From NCBI GenBank assembly GCA_902363445.1, contig CABJAB010000002.1, positions 186,001-250,000 on the forward strand: a stretch of 64,000 nucleotides of DNA. Direction: 5' to 3'. Below, piece after piece: positions 25,804 through 34,189 of this stretch. Both the position numbers and the translations under genes were made by a program. Under the pieces are notes generated by a model. The model saw nothing but the letters and a program-made list of their open reading frames with translations. It made no database searches and was not told the DNA's origin. How positions within the stretch are numbered: the stretch's first letter is position 1; the number at the start of each line of letters is the position of its first letter. Source of the stretch: Lachnospiraceae bacterium (GTDB lineage Bacteria > Bacillota > Clostridia > Lachnospirales > Lachnospiraceae).

Positions 25804-26979
25804 ATGAATCGTATATCAAAGACAGGAAAATGTATTGAGCGGTCATCAATCCGTATTTTTTTAGAAAAGCAGAATAAGATTGCGGAAAAATGCGGGGATA
25901 TGATTTCTTTTACTATTGGAGAGCCTGATTTTCAGACGCCGTCTAATATTGTGGAGGCTGCTATACAAGCTCTTTCAGAAGGAAAAACGAAATATGCGCC
26001 GAACACGGGGATACCTGAGCTGAGAAAAGCTGTTTCGGAGGATCTGGAAAAGACTCATGGTGTCCATTATGACACGGAAAAAGAAATCGTCATAACGCCG
26101 AGCGGCATGGATACTCTTCGATTGATATGCATGGCTGTTTTGGATGACGGCGAAGAAATGATAGTCAATGATCCCTGCTGGGCGAATCATCCGAATCATT
26201 CTAAGATAGCCCATGGAAGACCTGTGCTGGTTCCTGTCCATGAAAAAGATAATTTTTTTTATAATTTGGAGGAATTGGAAGGATTTGTTACAAAAAGAAC
26301 AAAAGCTATTTTGCTCAATTCACCAAATAATCCTACTGGAGCCGTCATGTCGAAAGAGGCCTTGACAAAGTTCTGTTCATTTTGTAAAAAACACGATCTG
26401 ATCGTGATCTCAGATGAGGTTTATCATAACATTATCTTCGACGGACTGAAATTTTATAGTCCTGCAATGATCCGGGGGATGAAAGAAAGAGTCGTTATTT
26501 CCCAGTCTTTTTCTAAAACTTATGCAATGACCGGCTGGCGTTTGGGCTATGCGGCAGGCCCCGCCGATATTATTGAGGCCATCGGAAGACTTAATGAAAA
26601 CTCAATTTCCTGTGTTAATACATTTGTACAATGGGCCGGTATTGAAGCGCTTAAGGGAACAAGGAGATATATTGATGAAATGATCCGGGAGTTTGAAAAA
26701 CGAAGAAATATTGTTTACGAAGGGATCAATTCCATCGATGGTATTTCCTGCACAAAACCTCAGGGTGCATTTTACGCTTTTGTTAATATCAAGAACACTG
26801 GCCTGAGCTCTGAAGAATTTGCACTGAGATTACTTGAAGAGAAACATGTAGGGATGGTTCCCGGGACCGGCTTCGGAGCGTCGGGCGAGGGGTTTGTACG
26901 ATTGTCCTATGCAACCTCTGCCGAAAATATCATAGAAGGAATTTGCAGAATACGGGAATTTGTTGAAGAACAAAAATAG
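25804..26979 (+). CDS. Class I/II pyridoxal-phosphate aminotransferase
   Basis: 391 aa fold-I enzyme. SFTIGEPDFQTP at the N-terminus, NSPNNPTGAVM near residue 170, SDEVYHNIIF, PLP lysine in SQSFSKTYAMTGWRLGY (about residue 238) and C-terminal RLSYATS with the carboxylate-binding Arg. Resembles aspartate/aromatic or alanine aminotransferases of subgroup I-gamma. With the racemase and ABC transporter it could convert an imported amino acid to its keto acid. Substrate not deducible. Confidence 0.9.
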   Translation: MNRISKTGKCIERSSIRIFLEKQNKIAEKCGDMISFTIGEPDFQTPSNIVEAAIQALSEGKTKYAPNTGIPELRKAVSEDLEKTHGVHYDTEKEIVITPSGMDTLRLICMAVLDDGEEMIVNDPCWANHPNHSKIAHGRPVLVPVHEKDNFFYNLEELEGFVTKRTKAILLNSPNNPTGAVMSKEALTKFCSFCKKHDLIVISDEVYHNIIFDGLKFYSPAMIRGMKERVVISQSFSKTYAMTGWRLGYAAGPADIIEAIGRLNENSISCVNTFVQWAGIEALKGTRRYIDEMIREFEKRRNIVYEGINSIDGISCTKPQGAFYAFVNIKNTGLSSEEFALRLLEEKHVGMVPGTGFGASGEGFVRLSYATSAENIIEGICRIREFVEEQK

Positions 26980-27050
26980 AATGACTGCGTACCACATGAA
27001 GAAGTAAATAAAAAACAAGGATTTTTAAATAAGCGGAAAGGAAGAGGTTA

Positions 27051-28226
27051 ATGCCAATTACAGTGAAGGAAATTATGCAGCTTCCTGAGTTCCGGAATTT
27101 TACATTAATAGCAGGACGTAATGGAGAACGGAAAGAGGTTACAAATATTGGAATTTTAGATTATGAATATGCGAATGAAGACCCCAAGCTTGAAAAAATG
27201 TGGGCCTTTGGAGAAAATTCGTTTGTTATTGCCAGTATGCTTTTCGCGAAAGATCATCCTGAGAGGATCCTTCCTTGTATCAAAGGACTGGTAAGAGATA
27301 AGGTGGCAGCGTTGGTGATTAAGACGATCTATTATAATACGCTGCCGAAAGAAGCTCTTGATTATGCCAATGAATGGGATTTGCCGATTTACACTTTTGG
27401 GAGAGATGACGCTTATTTCCAGGATATCGCGATTCTGATCAAGGAAAAAATGGCGGAGAAGGATGATACGGAACTTTTGGAACAGAAGCTGAGCCTTTTT
27501 TTAAATGGGAATTTGAGTATGGCGAATCGTCGGGAAATGCTCCAGGAGATTTTTTATCATCTGGATTATAAGAACTATTTAGCAGTCTATTGTAATGCAA
27601 AGGGCATAGCGTGGACGCTTTACTATGCGAAAAATTTGAAAAAGCTTCAAGGGCGATTGGACTCCCGGGATTCCATATTTCGGTATCAGAATGGGTACCT
27701 GATCATTTTGGACATGGCGGAACCATGCCGATCAGGCGATACGGGAACGGTCGTATTACGAGTTCTTTCCCTTAGACAAGAAGACTATTTTATCGGAATA
27801 GGGAATCTTCATAATTCTATGGACGATATGAACTTGGCTATTCAGGAGGCCCTTTACGCCAGCCAATATTCCCGATTTACGGATGGAAGGCCAGTCTGTT
27901 TTTCTAAAATAGGAATTTATCAAATTTTACTTCCTTATTGCAGAAATCATTGGATGGAACAATACTGCCGCAGTATTCTCGATCCGATTTTAGAATTTGA
28001 CCGACAGTATGACGGCGAGCTGTTTCAGACAGCAGAGCTTTATGTGAAATTTGACGGGGATGTAGAAGTGGTGGGAAGAAAGCTCCATCTGCATAAAAAT
28101 ACCATTCGTTACCGCATGAACCGAGTCCGTGATATCATAGGGGCCAATGACAGATTCTATGAGCAATTGCTGATTGCGTTTTGGACATGGGAGATACAAA
28201 AGGACATGTCGCAGAAAAATTTGTAA
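27051..28226 (+). CDS. PucR-family transcriptional regulator
   Basis: 391 aa. N-terminal PucR domain (MPITVKEIMQLPEFRNFTLIAGRNG) and a C-terminal PucR-type helix-turn-helix (VVGRKLHLHKNTIRYRMNRVRDIIG, about residues 345-369). Family members respond to metabolites and control purine, amino-acid or amine catabolism. It is last in the ABC-alr-aminotransferase cassette, 71 bp after the aminotransferase, and shares their AT-rich composition, so local regulation is likely. Good ribosome-binding site (GGAAAGGAAGAGG). Confidence 0.9.
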   Translation: MPITVKEIMQLPEFRNFTLIAGRNGERKEVTNIGILDYEYANEDPKLEKMWAFGENSFVIASMLFAKDHPERILPCIKGLVRDKVAALVIKTIYYNTLPKEALDYANEWDLPIYTFGRDDAYFQDIAILIKEKMAEKDDTELLEQKLSLFLNGNLSMANRREMLQEIFYHLDYKNYLAVYCNAKGIAWTLYYAKNLKKLQGRLDSRDSIFRYQNGYLIILDMAEPCRSGDTGTVVLRVLSLRQEDYFIGIGNLHNSMDDMNLAIQEALYASQYSRFTDGRPVCFSKIGIYQILLPYCRNHWMEQYCRSILDPILEFDRQYDGELFQTAELYVKFDGDVEVVGRKLHLHKNTIRYRMNRVRDIIGANDRFYEQLLIAFWTWEIQKDMSQKNL

Positions 28227-28264
28227 ACTGTTTTAAAAATCAAGTCCATTCGCTTCTGCTCCTC

Positions 28265-28385
28265 CAAGGTGGTGCGCGATTTGTGCAATAAACCGGCAGA
28301 CTGGTTCCTAGAAACAAATGTCCTGCAGTGGGATAATAATGTCATCGAAAGGGCGCATGTCCCGACAACATACAGGAGGAATCGG
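28265..28385 (+). promoter_or_regulatory. Structured leader candidate before the SHMT-like gene
   Basis: Two hairpin domains can be drawn: ATTTGT...ACAAAT enclosing AACCGG-CAGA-CTGGTT, and CCTG(28322)...CAGG(28373) enclosing GGGA...TCCC. The CAGG arm overlaps the AGGAGG ribosome-binding site of the downstream gene, so folding could hide it. I could not match it to a known riboswitch class. Confidence 0.4.
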
Positions 28386-28387
28386 AT

Positions 28388-29665
28388 ATGTATATGGATA
28401 ATAGTTTTGAACAGATACGTAAGTTTGACCCGGAAATTGCCGGATATACGGAGCAGGAGGAAAAAAGGCAGCTGGAGACGCTCTGTCTTATCGCGTCGGA
28501 AAATTATGCTTCTCCTGTAACAGTTGGAATGGAGGGAACCGTTTGGGCTAATAAAAACGCGGAAGGATATCCGGGGAGGCGTTTTGCCGGAGGCTGTGAG
28601 ATTGCCGACCAGGTGGAACTTCTGGCCACCAAGCGCTGTAAGGAGCTGTTTGGCTGCGAATATGTAAACATCCAGAGTATGAGCTCGACACTTTCCAACG
28701 TGGCAGTCCTGCGGGCTATCTTAAAACCCGGGGATACGATTTTGTCCATGGAGCTCAACCAGGGCGGTCATTTGAGCCATGGGGCTCGCTTCCACTACAG
28801 CGGAAAGACCTATAATGTCATACAGTATGGACTCAACAGGGAGACGGAGACCATTGATATGGAGCAGGCAGAACGCCTGGCAAAGGAACATAAGCCTCAG
28901 CTGATCATCTGTGGTACTTCTTCTTATCCCAGAAAAGTAGATTATGAGAGATTTGGAGAGATAGCAAAGGAAGTGGGGGCGTACATGATGGCCGATATCG
29001 CTCATCCGGTCGGGCTGATCGCGGCAGGCGTGATACCGTCGCCTGTGCCCTACGCCGACGTGGTGACCACCTCCACCCATAAGACATTCAGGGGGCCCAG
29101 GGGATGCGGTGTCATCATGTGTAAGGAAGCCTTGGGAAAGAAAATCGACCAGCAGATCTTCCCCGGTCTTCAAGGGGCGCCGAAAATGGATATGATCGCT
29201 TCCAGAGCAGTTCTTTTTAAAGAGTGTATGACAGAGGAATATCGGAATTATCAGAACCAGGTGCTGAAAAACGCGGAGGCTTTGGCGGATGAGCTGAAAA
29301 AATGCGGACTGCGGTTGGTTTCCGGAGGGACGGAGACCCATCTGGTGCTCGTGGATATACGAGAGCTGATCCCTACGGGGCGGGAAGCGGAAGAAGTATT
29401 GGGAAGCGTGGGTATCGTGGTCAATAAAAACATGATTCCCTATGATCCTCAGAGCGCAAACCTGGCCAGCGGCATTCGGATCGGAAGCCCGGCCCTCACC
29501 ACGAGAGGGTTTAAGGAAGAAGACATGAGGGAAACCGCAAGGCTTTTAGCGAAAGCACTGAAGCATTATGAAAATAAAGAGATTCTTGAAGAGGTCCGAA
29601 AAGCCGTCAAGGAAAAGGCGGTGAAATATCCGATGTTCGCGGAGGAATGGAATCCCTGCGATTAA
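28388..29665 (+). CDS. Divergent serine hydroxymethyltransferase-family enzyme
   Basis: 425 aa fold-I PLP enzyme aligned end to end with GlyA. The PLP lysine is kept in VTTSTHKTFRGPRG, and IASENY, EGYPG, GGHLSHG and KNMIPYDP are recognisable. Several normally invariant sites differ: the RYYGG tyrosine pair is RFAGG, and the PHSGSQAN stretch is QSMSSTLSN; the DMAHVAGL histidine region is DIAHPVGL. GlyA makes glycine and methylene-THF from serine; here the active site suggests a different or altered reaction, perhaps on another beta-hydroxy amino acid. The proximity to an amino-acid racemase cassette fits such a role. Excellent ribosome-binding site (AGGAGG). Confidence 0.8.
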   Translation: MYMDNSFEQIRKFDPEIAGYTEQEEKRQLETLCLIASENYASPVTVGMEGTVWANKNAEGYPGRRFAGGCEIADQVELLATKRCKELFGCEYVNIQSMSSTLSNVAVLRAILKPGDTILSMELNQGGHLSHGARFHYSGKTYNVIQYGLNRETETIDMEQAERLAKEHKPQLIICGTSSYPRKVDYERFGEIAKEVGAYMMADIAHPVGLIAAGVIPSPVPYADVVTTSTHKTFRGPRGCGVIMCKEALGKKIDQQIFPGLQGAPKMDMIASRAVLFKECMTEEYRNYQNQVLKNAEALADELKKCGLRLVSGGTETHLVLVDIRELIPTGREAEEVLGSVGIVVNKNMIPYDPQSANLASGIRIGSPALTTRGFKEEDMRETARLLAKALKHYENKEILEEVRKAVKEKAVKYPMFAEEWNPCD

Positions 29666-29701
29666 AAGCGGCAGTCAGACTATTTTGAATTCCCATAGAA
29701 G

Positions 29702-29739
29702 AAAACGGCGGGGACATATTTGGCCCCTGCCGTTTTCTG
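29702..29739 (+). terminator. Intrinsic terminator after the SHMT-like gene
   Basis: AAAACGGC-GGGG...CCCC-GCCGTTTT stem with a short T-run, about 40 bp after the stop. Confidence 0.85.
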
Positions 29740-29905
29740 ATTCCATCCAGGCGGTTTTTTCCAACTGACATGGATAAACCTTAATTTTTCCATGTCAGAT
29801 TCCAACAAAAATCCGCATGATATGCGATTTTTGCGTTCCTGCGTCCGGGAAAATTCTGCTAACGCCTCTGCGGCGCTCGTCTTACGATGGAATCGGATCG
29901 TTCCT
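29739..29905 (-). repeat. Interspersed repeat module 1, copy A
   Basis: Read on the minus strand this matches copies at 48938-49143 and 59962-60172. It contains hairpin CTGACATGGA / TCCATGTCAG (29765-29798) and a second hairpin with CAAAAATCGCAT / ATGCGGATTTTTG arms. The region fills most of the 453-bp gap between the SHMT-like gene and the cupin-PocR kinase; no ordinary gene is apparent. Confidence 0.8.
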
Positions 29906-29989
29906 CCTGCTCCTCTTTCCACACCGGGATAAGGCTTCTGCCGGTGTCTTGGTATAGACTTTACAGGAATGATTGCAAAAAGTATTTTG

Positions 29990-30056
29990 TATCATACCTA
30001 AGGCACCCTTTAATACATGCCCTCCGGGCGGGCGCACTTTGTGCGTCAAAGTATTA
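29990..30056 (+). repeat. Interspersed repeat module 2, copy A
   Basis: Contains GCCCTCCGGGCGGGCGCAC and GTGCGTCAAAGTATTA, matching the module at 49190-49266 (same strand) and its reverse complement at 42886-42956. The stretch before it (29925-29989) shares TTCTGCCGGTGTCTTG with the repeat region at 59756-59771. Confidence 0.7.
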
Positions 30057-30118
30057 CTTTATGACCCAGTTTATTTTTGTTAGAATAGAGATATGTTATA
30101 GTAAAATGAGGTGATTCC

Positions 30119-31660
30119 ATGGGGAAGATACAAAAGCTGGATTGGGGAATGATTGAGTGGCTCTATGAGCCGGAAGAAGGATTCATGGATAACATGAGAG
30201 TGGGAATCAGCACTATGCTTCCAGGCACTGTGCAGCCTAGACATATTCACTGTGGGGATGAGCAGCTGATGTATGTCATCAGCGGACACGGGAGACAGCG
30301 GATAGGAGAAGAAGAAAGTGCTCTTGAGAAGGGATGCATCTACCACATTTCTACCGGGATGGCTCATGAATCCATAAACGATGGAGAAGATCCTATTGTC
30401 AAGCTTTTAATTTCCATACCGGCTCTGACGGCGGTGCCGAAGGTGCGGATGAATGAGGCAGAGCGGGTCAGGAAACAGGAGAGCATAGACAAACAAGAGT
30501 TTTTAAGGGATACGGTAAAAGAACTATTCCGGAGTATGCTCGCACCTCTTAAAATGCCTCTTGCTATTTTTGATTCGGAACGGAAGCTGGTCTATAAGAG
30601 TATAGATTATCCGGAGTACTGTAAGAATATCTGCCGTATTGATGAGGATTTGGAGAATTGTCCGCTCATTCGGAAAAAGAATTTTTGGGTTCCGCCTTAT
30701 TATGAAGGGGCTTCTGCCTATGTCTGTGAGCACGGTCTTTGGGTTTATGCGCTTCCCATCGTGGCGGACGGAGAATTTTTGGGATATATCAAGGCAGGGC
30801 ACGTCCGCACCGGGGAGAGAAAAGGAGATGAAACAGAGGAAGGGCTTCCCTATAATGTGCCGGACAGTACGGTGACGGGTATCGTCCAGATCATACATAA
30901 ACTGTCAGAAGCAATCTGCAATCATTATCAGCTGTGCCAGATGCAGGTGGCGCTCCAGCATAATGTGAGAGTGCTGTCTGACCGGAAGAAAGAGGAAGAA
31001 ATGCTTCAGGAGTCTTTAAGGACCACCCAGGACCAGGCATTTAATCTGCAGATCAACCAGCATTTCCTGTTCAACACACTGAATACGATTGCGGGACTTG
31101 CGGTGAAAGAGGAGGCGATACAGACCTACCAGGCGGTGGGAGATCTTTCTCAGCTTCTGCGCTATACGCTGCGTACGAGCAGTTACTTTGTGACATTGGG
31201 AGAGGAGATCGAATATCTGAAAAATTATACAAATCTTCAGAGACTGCGGTTCGGAAAGCGGCTGGAGGTAGAGTATATGATTTCATCCCTGCTGCTTCAG
31301 GAAAAGGTTCCTTTTAATTTTTTACAGCCTGTGGCAGAGAACAGCTTTAAGCATGGATTTAAAAACCAAAAAGGAAAAATGAAACTTTCCGTCCGGGCGG
31401 AACGGGAGGACAATAGGATCAAACTGACGGTCGCGGATAATGGAGAGGGGATAGAAGCGGCAGCACTCAAAGCTCTGCGGGAAAAAATCGAGAGCGGCTG
31501 TGCCGAACATGGCACGGCCATGGTGGTGCGGAAGCTGGAATCCCTATATGGAAGCAGCTTCGGATATCAGGTGGACTCTTCTGAAGAGGGGACCGCCGTA
31601 GTCATCCATATCCCCATAGAAGAGAGGAGGGACGCTGATGAAACGGGTTTTACTGGCTGA
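30119..31660 (+). CDS. Cupin-PocR-LytS-type sensor histidine kinase
   Basis: 513 aa, no membrane segments. Residues 1-110 form a cupin barrel (GTVQPRHIHCGDEQLMYVISG, then GMAHESINDG). Residues about 130-280 look like a PocR ligand-binding domain with the Cys pattern YCKNIC...NCPLIRK...YVCEHGLW. A coiled coil leads to a LytS/YehU-type His-kinase domain (LQINQHFLFNTLNTIAG, about residue 316) and HATPase (PVAENSFKHGF, DNGEGI). Two stacked small-molecule sensors on one soluble kinase is unusual. It overlaps the response-regulator gene by 23 bp. Ligand unknown. Confidence 0.85.
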   Translation: MGKIQKLDWGMIEWLYEPEEGFMDNMRVGISTMLPGTVQPRHIHCGDEQLMYVISGHGRQRIGEEESALEKGCIYHISTGMAHESINDGEDPIVKLLISIPALTAVPKVRMNEAERVRKQESIDKQEFLRDTVKELFRSMLAPLKMPLAIFDSERKLVYKSIDYPEYCKNICRIDEDLENCPLIRKKNFWVPPYYEGASAYVCEHGLWVYALPIVADGEFLGYIKAGHVRTGERKGDETEEGLPYNVPDSTVTGIVQIIHKLSEAICNHYQLCQMQVALQHNVRVLSDRKKEEEMLQESLRTTQDQAFNLQINQHFLFNTLNTIAGLAVKEEAIQTYQAVGDLSQLLRYTLRTSSYFVTLGEEIEYLKNYTNLQRLRFGKRLEVEYMISSLLLQEKVPFNFLQPVAENSFKHGFKNQKGKMKLSVRAEREDNRIKLTVADNGEGIEAAALKALREKIESGCAEHGTAMVVRKLESLYGSSFGYQVDSSEEGTAVVIHIPIEERRDADETGFTG

Positions 31661-32333
31661 TGACGAAAGTGCCCCCAGTGAGATCATCCGGTATTTTATT
31701 CGGAAGAACAACCTGCCTCTGGAGGTGGTCGGTGAGACAAAGGATGGAGATGCGACGGTCAAAGCCATATATCGGCTTCGGCCGGACATCGTGTTTTTGG
31801 ATATTGAGATGCCGGGCATGAATGGTCTTCAGGTTATGGAGAAGGTGAACCGGGAATACTCTGGGAACGTGAATTTTATTATCATCACGGCTTTTGATTC
31901 TTTTGCATATGTCCAGCAGGCATTGAGGATGAACGCAAAGGATTTTCTGCTTAAACCGGTCATGTACGAGCAGTTCTGCGAGACTATGAAACGGGTGGTC
32001 GGATATAAATATTCCGACAATCCTTCCTTTAACCAATTGCTGGAGTTCATAGATGTTCATTACGCGGAGGATATCCGTCTGGGAGACTGTGCGAAGGCGT
32101 TGTCCATGAGCGAAAGTAATGTGGCGCGTTTTTTCAAGAAATATTTAGACACTAATTTTACAGCTTACTATAATGAGGTGAGGATGAGAAGGGCCAGAGA
32201 ATTTCTGGAGCAGGGATATTCCATTAAAGAGACGGCTGATATGGCGGGTTACAACAATCTGAACTATTTTTACCGGATGTTTAAAAATCAATATGATATG
32301 ACGCCGAAGGAGTATATAGAACACGGCCTTTAG
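31638..32333 (+). CDS. Response regulator with AraC-type DNA-binding domain
   Basis: 231 aa. Receiver domain with DDE, phospho-acceptor in DIVFLDIEMPGMNG and KPV motif (residues 1-115), then two helix-turn-helix units of the AraC class (CAKALSMSESNVARFFKKYL and ETADMAGYNNLNYFYRMFK). Its partner is the upstream overlapping cupin-PocR kinase. Target genes are not evident; a terminator follows directly. Confidence 0.93.
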   Translation: MKRVLLADDESAPSEIIRYFIRKNNLPLEVVGETKDGDATVKAIYRLRPDIVFLDIEMPGMNGLQVMEKVNREYSGNVNFIIITAFDSFAYVQQALRMNAKDFLLKPVMYEQFCETMKRVVGYKYSDNPSFNQLLEFIDVHYAEDIRLGDCAKALSMSESNVARFFKKYLDTNFTAYYNEVRMRRAREFLEQGYSIKETADMAGYNNLNYFYRMFKNQYDMTPKEYIEHGL

Positions 32334-32343
32334 AAACATTCAT

Positions 32344-32384
32344 AGCCTTGAGAGTATCGGAAGATACTTTCAGGGCTTTTTTTA
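32344..32384 (+). terminator. Intrinsic terminator after the AraC-type regulator
   Basis: AGCC.TGA.AGTATC-GGAA-GATACT.TCA.GGCT stem followed by seven Ts. Confidence 0.88.
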
Positions 32385-32449
32385 TTTCAATGGAAGGTGC
32401 TTCTTGGTGCGAAAAGAGTCGATGAAAAATGCCGTCTGGCTCCTTCCTT

Positions 32450-32482
32450 TTGACAGATTCTGCAGAAAGAAACCACTATAAT
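32450..32482 (+). promoter_or_regulatory. spoIIG-type promoter with 21-bp spacer
   Basis: TTGACA (32450-32455) and TATAAT (32477-32482) are consensus hexamers but 21 bp apart. B. subtilis spoIIG has the same abnormality (22 bp) and needs phosphorylated Spo0A to be used. TTTTGACA on the complement reads TGTCAAAA, a Spo0A box overlapping the -35, as expected. A weaker match (AGTCGATGAAAAA) lies near 32418. Confidence 0.75.
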
Positions 32483-32489
32483 AGAGCCT

Positions 32490-33617
32490 GTGAAAATTAA
32501 ATTATACATAGACGTGCTGTTTGCAGTAAATGTTTGGATGAATGCAGGACTTCTGTTATTTACGGGGATGTGGTTCAAATATAGAAGAAAAGGGCTGAAG
32601 CTGCTTTTAGGAGCGGCGGCAGGAGGAGTCTGGTCCTGTGTGCTCGTACTTCTTCCGCCTTTTCCAAGATGGGCGGAGCTTCTGATCACTTATGGATTGA
32701 TCGGCCCTTTCATGTGCAGGATAGCATTTGGACTAAAGGGATGGCGTATATTGGGAAAAGCTTCTGCCGGACTGGCTGTGGTTTCCATATTTACGGGAGG
32801 TTTCCTGAACCAGCTCTATTACCATACGGGAATGGGATATGTCGTGCGGGAGCTTCTGATAGGCAGAGAAGCCTATGGTGGGAGCCTGCTGGTGCTTTTT
32901 TTTCTGGCTGTGTTTGCTTTTCTCGTTGGAAAGGAGGTTCTTGCTTTTGCGGGAAACCTGCGCAGGGAGAGGACCGGGCTTTGCCGGGTAGTACTTTGCC
33001 GCAAGGAGAAAAGAGTGGAAGTTACAGCTCTTGTGGATACCGGAAACCGGCTGTATGAGCCGACGACCGGGCTGCCGGTTTCCATTGGAGAGGAAGAGCT
33101 TCTGCGGCCATTATTTCCGGAACCGGAGGAAGAGAGCGGCTTTTTTTTAATCCCCTACAGCTCTATCGGAGGGAGCGGATTCCTGAAAGGGAAGCTTTTG
33201 GATGCCCTGGTCGTGGGAGGGGCAGAAAGAGCTTCCGGTCACCGAACGGAAGGACCGGTCATGGTGGCCCTCAAGGAAGGAAGCGTGTCCCGGGATGGAA
33301 GCTATCAGTTGATTCTGCACGGCGATTTCGCCGGATTTACAGCGTGTGAAAGGAAGAGGAGGAAGAGTCATGGTCATCAAGGTATCGGTTCCCAGCAGGT
33401 TTCAACTGAAAATCATCTCCAGCATGAGGAGCCTTTTATTTTCGAAGAAGAACGAGGTTCACTACATAGGGGGAAGCGATGTGCTTCCGGCCCCGCTTTC
33501 ACCGGAATCGGAAGCAATGATGATCGCGAGGCTGGGGACAGAGGAGGAGAAGGAAGCGAAAGCAGCCTTGATAGAGCACAATTTGAGACTGGTTGTCTAC
33601 ATTGCGAAAAAATTTGA
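32490..33617 (+). CDS. spoIIGA: Sporulation sigma-E factor-processing peptidase SpoIIGA
   Basis: 375 aa. N-terminal five-helix membrane domain (about residues 1-150) and a cytoplasmic aspartic-protease domain with the [12 protein letters not shown] motif near residue 181. It cleaves the pro-peptide of pro-sigma-E at the septum after a signal from the forespore. The GTG start gives the expected family N-terminus [13 protein letters not shown] but has no ribosome-binding site and lies only about 7 bp after the -10 box. The frame runs on for about 60-80 residues past the usual end (B. subtilis protein is about 309 aa), overlapping sigE by 248 bp; this tail (KSHGHQGIG...) looks like out-of-frame sigE and is probably not ancestral. 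Confidence 0.85.
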   Translation: MKIKLYIDVLFAVNVWMNAGLLLFTGMWFKYRRKGLKLLLGAAAGGVWSCVLVLLPPFPRWAELLITYGLIGPFMCRIAFGLKGWRILGKASAGLAVVSIFTGGFLNQLYYHTGMGYVVRELLIGREAYGGSLLVLFFLAVFAFLVGKEVLAFAGNLRRERTGLCRVVLCRKEKRVEVTALVDTGNRLYEPTTGLPVSIGEEELLRPLFPEPEEESGFFLIPYSSIGGSGFLKGKLLDALVVGGAERASGHRTEGPVMVALKEGSVSRDGSYQLILHGDFAGFTACERKRRKSHGHQGIGSQQVSTENHLQHEEPFIFEEERGSLHRGKRCASGPAFTGIGSNDDREAGDRGGEGSESSLDRAQFETGCLHCEKI

Positions 33618-34110
33618 CAATACCGGTGTCGGAGTCGAGGATTTAATATCCATTGGCACCATTGGCCTCATTAAAGCCATCAATACATTCAACCGAGGCA
33701 AGAACATTAAGCTGGCGACCTATGCTTCCAGATGTATTGAAAATGAGATTCTGATGTATCTGCGGAGAAACAGCAAGACCAGACTGGAAATTTCCATTGA
33801 CGAACCTTTGAATGTGGACTGGGACGGCAACGAATTGCTTTTGTCTGACATACTGGGGACAGAAGAGGACGTTATCTCAAAGGGGATTGAAGATGAGGTG
33901 GAGAAATCACTTTTGAACCTGGCCATAGAAAAGCTCAATGAAAGAGAGCAAAAGATTGTCTCTCTCCGATTCGGGCTCAACACGGTCGATGGAAATGAGA
34001 TGACTCAGAAAGAAGTGGCCGATCTGCTGGGCATATCCCAATCCTATATTTCCCGGTTGGAAAAGAAGATTATCCACCAGTTAAAAAAAGAAATTGTACG
34101 ATTTGAATAA
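33370..34110 (+). CDS. sigE: RNA polymerase sporulation sigma factor SigE
   Basis: 246 aa from ATG 33370, with AGGAGGA upstream. The N-terminal 32 residues are a basic, amphipathic pro-sequence ending near [13 protein letters not shown], the SpoIIGA cleavage region. Region 2 ([49 protein letters not shown]) and region 4 ([26 protein letters not shown]) are intact. Directs early mother-cell transcription. It lies inside the 3' part of the extended spoIIGA frame. Confidence 0.97.
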   Translation: MVIKVSVPSRFQLKIISSMRSLLFSKKNEVHYIGGSDVLPAPLSPESEAMMIARLGTEEEKEAKAALIEHNLRLVVYIAKKFDNTGVGVEDLISIGTIGLIKAINTFNRGKNIKLATYASRCIENEILMYLRRNSKTRLEISIDEPLNVDWDGNELLLSDILGTEEDVISKGIEDEVEKSLLNLAIEKLNEREQKIVSLRFGLNTVDGNEMTQKEVADLLGISQSYISRLEKKIIHQLKKEIVRFE

Positions 34111-34122
34111 ATGTGGTATAAT
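34094..34122 (+). promoter_or_regulatory. Sigma-A-type promoter for the lipoprotein gene
   Basis: TTGTAC (34094-34099), 17-bp spacer, TATAAT (34117-34122), overlapping the end of sigE, 68 bp before the lipoprotein start. Confidence 0.6.
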
Positions 34123-34189
34123 CGTAAAGGCATTTTGTGTTTGGTGGGAATTGGAAATTTTCGGTTGACTCAGGAGGAAGCAGTTCAAT

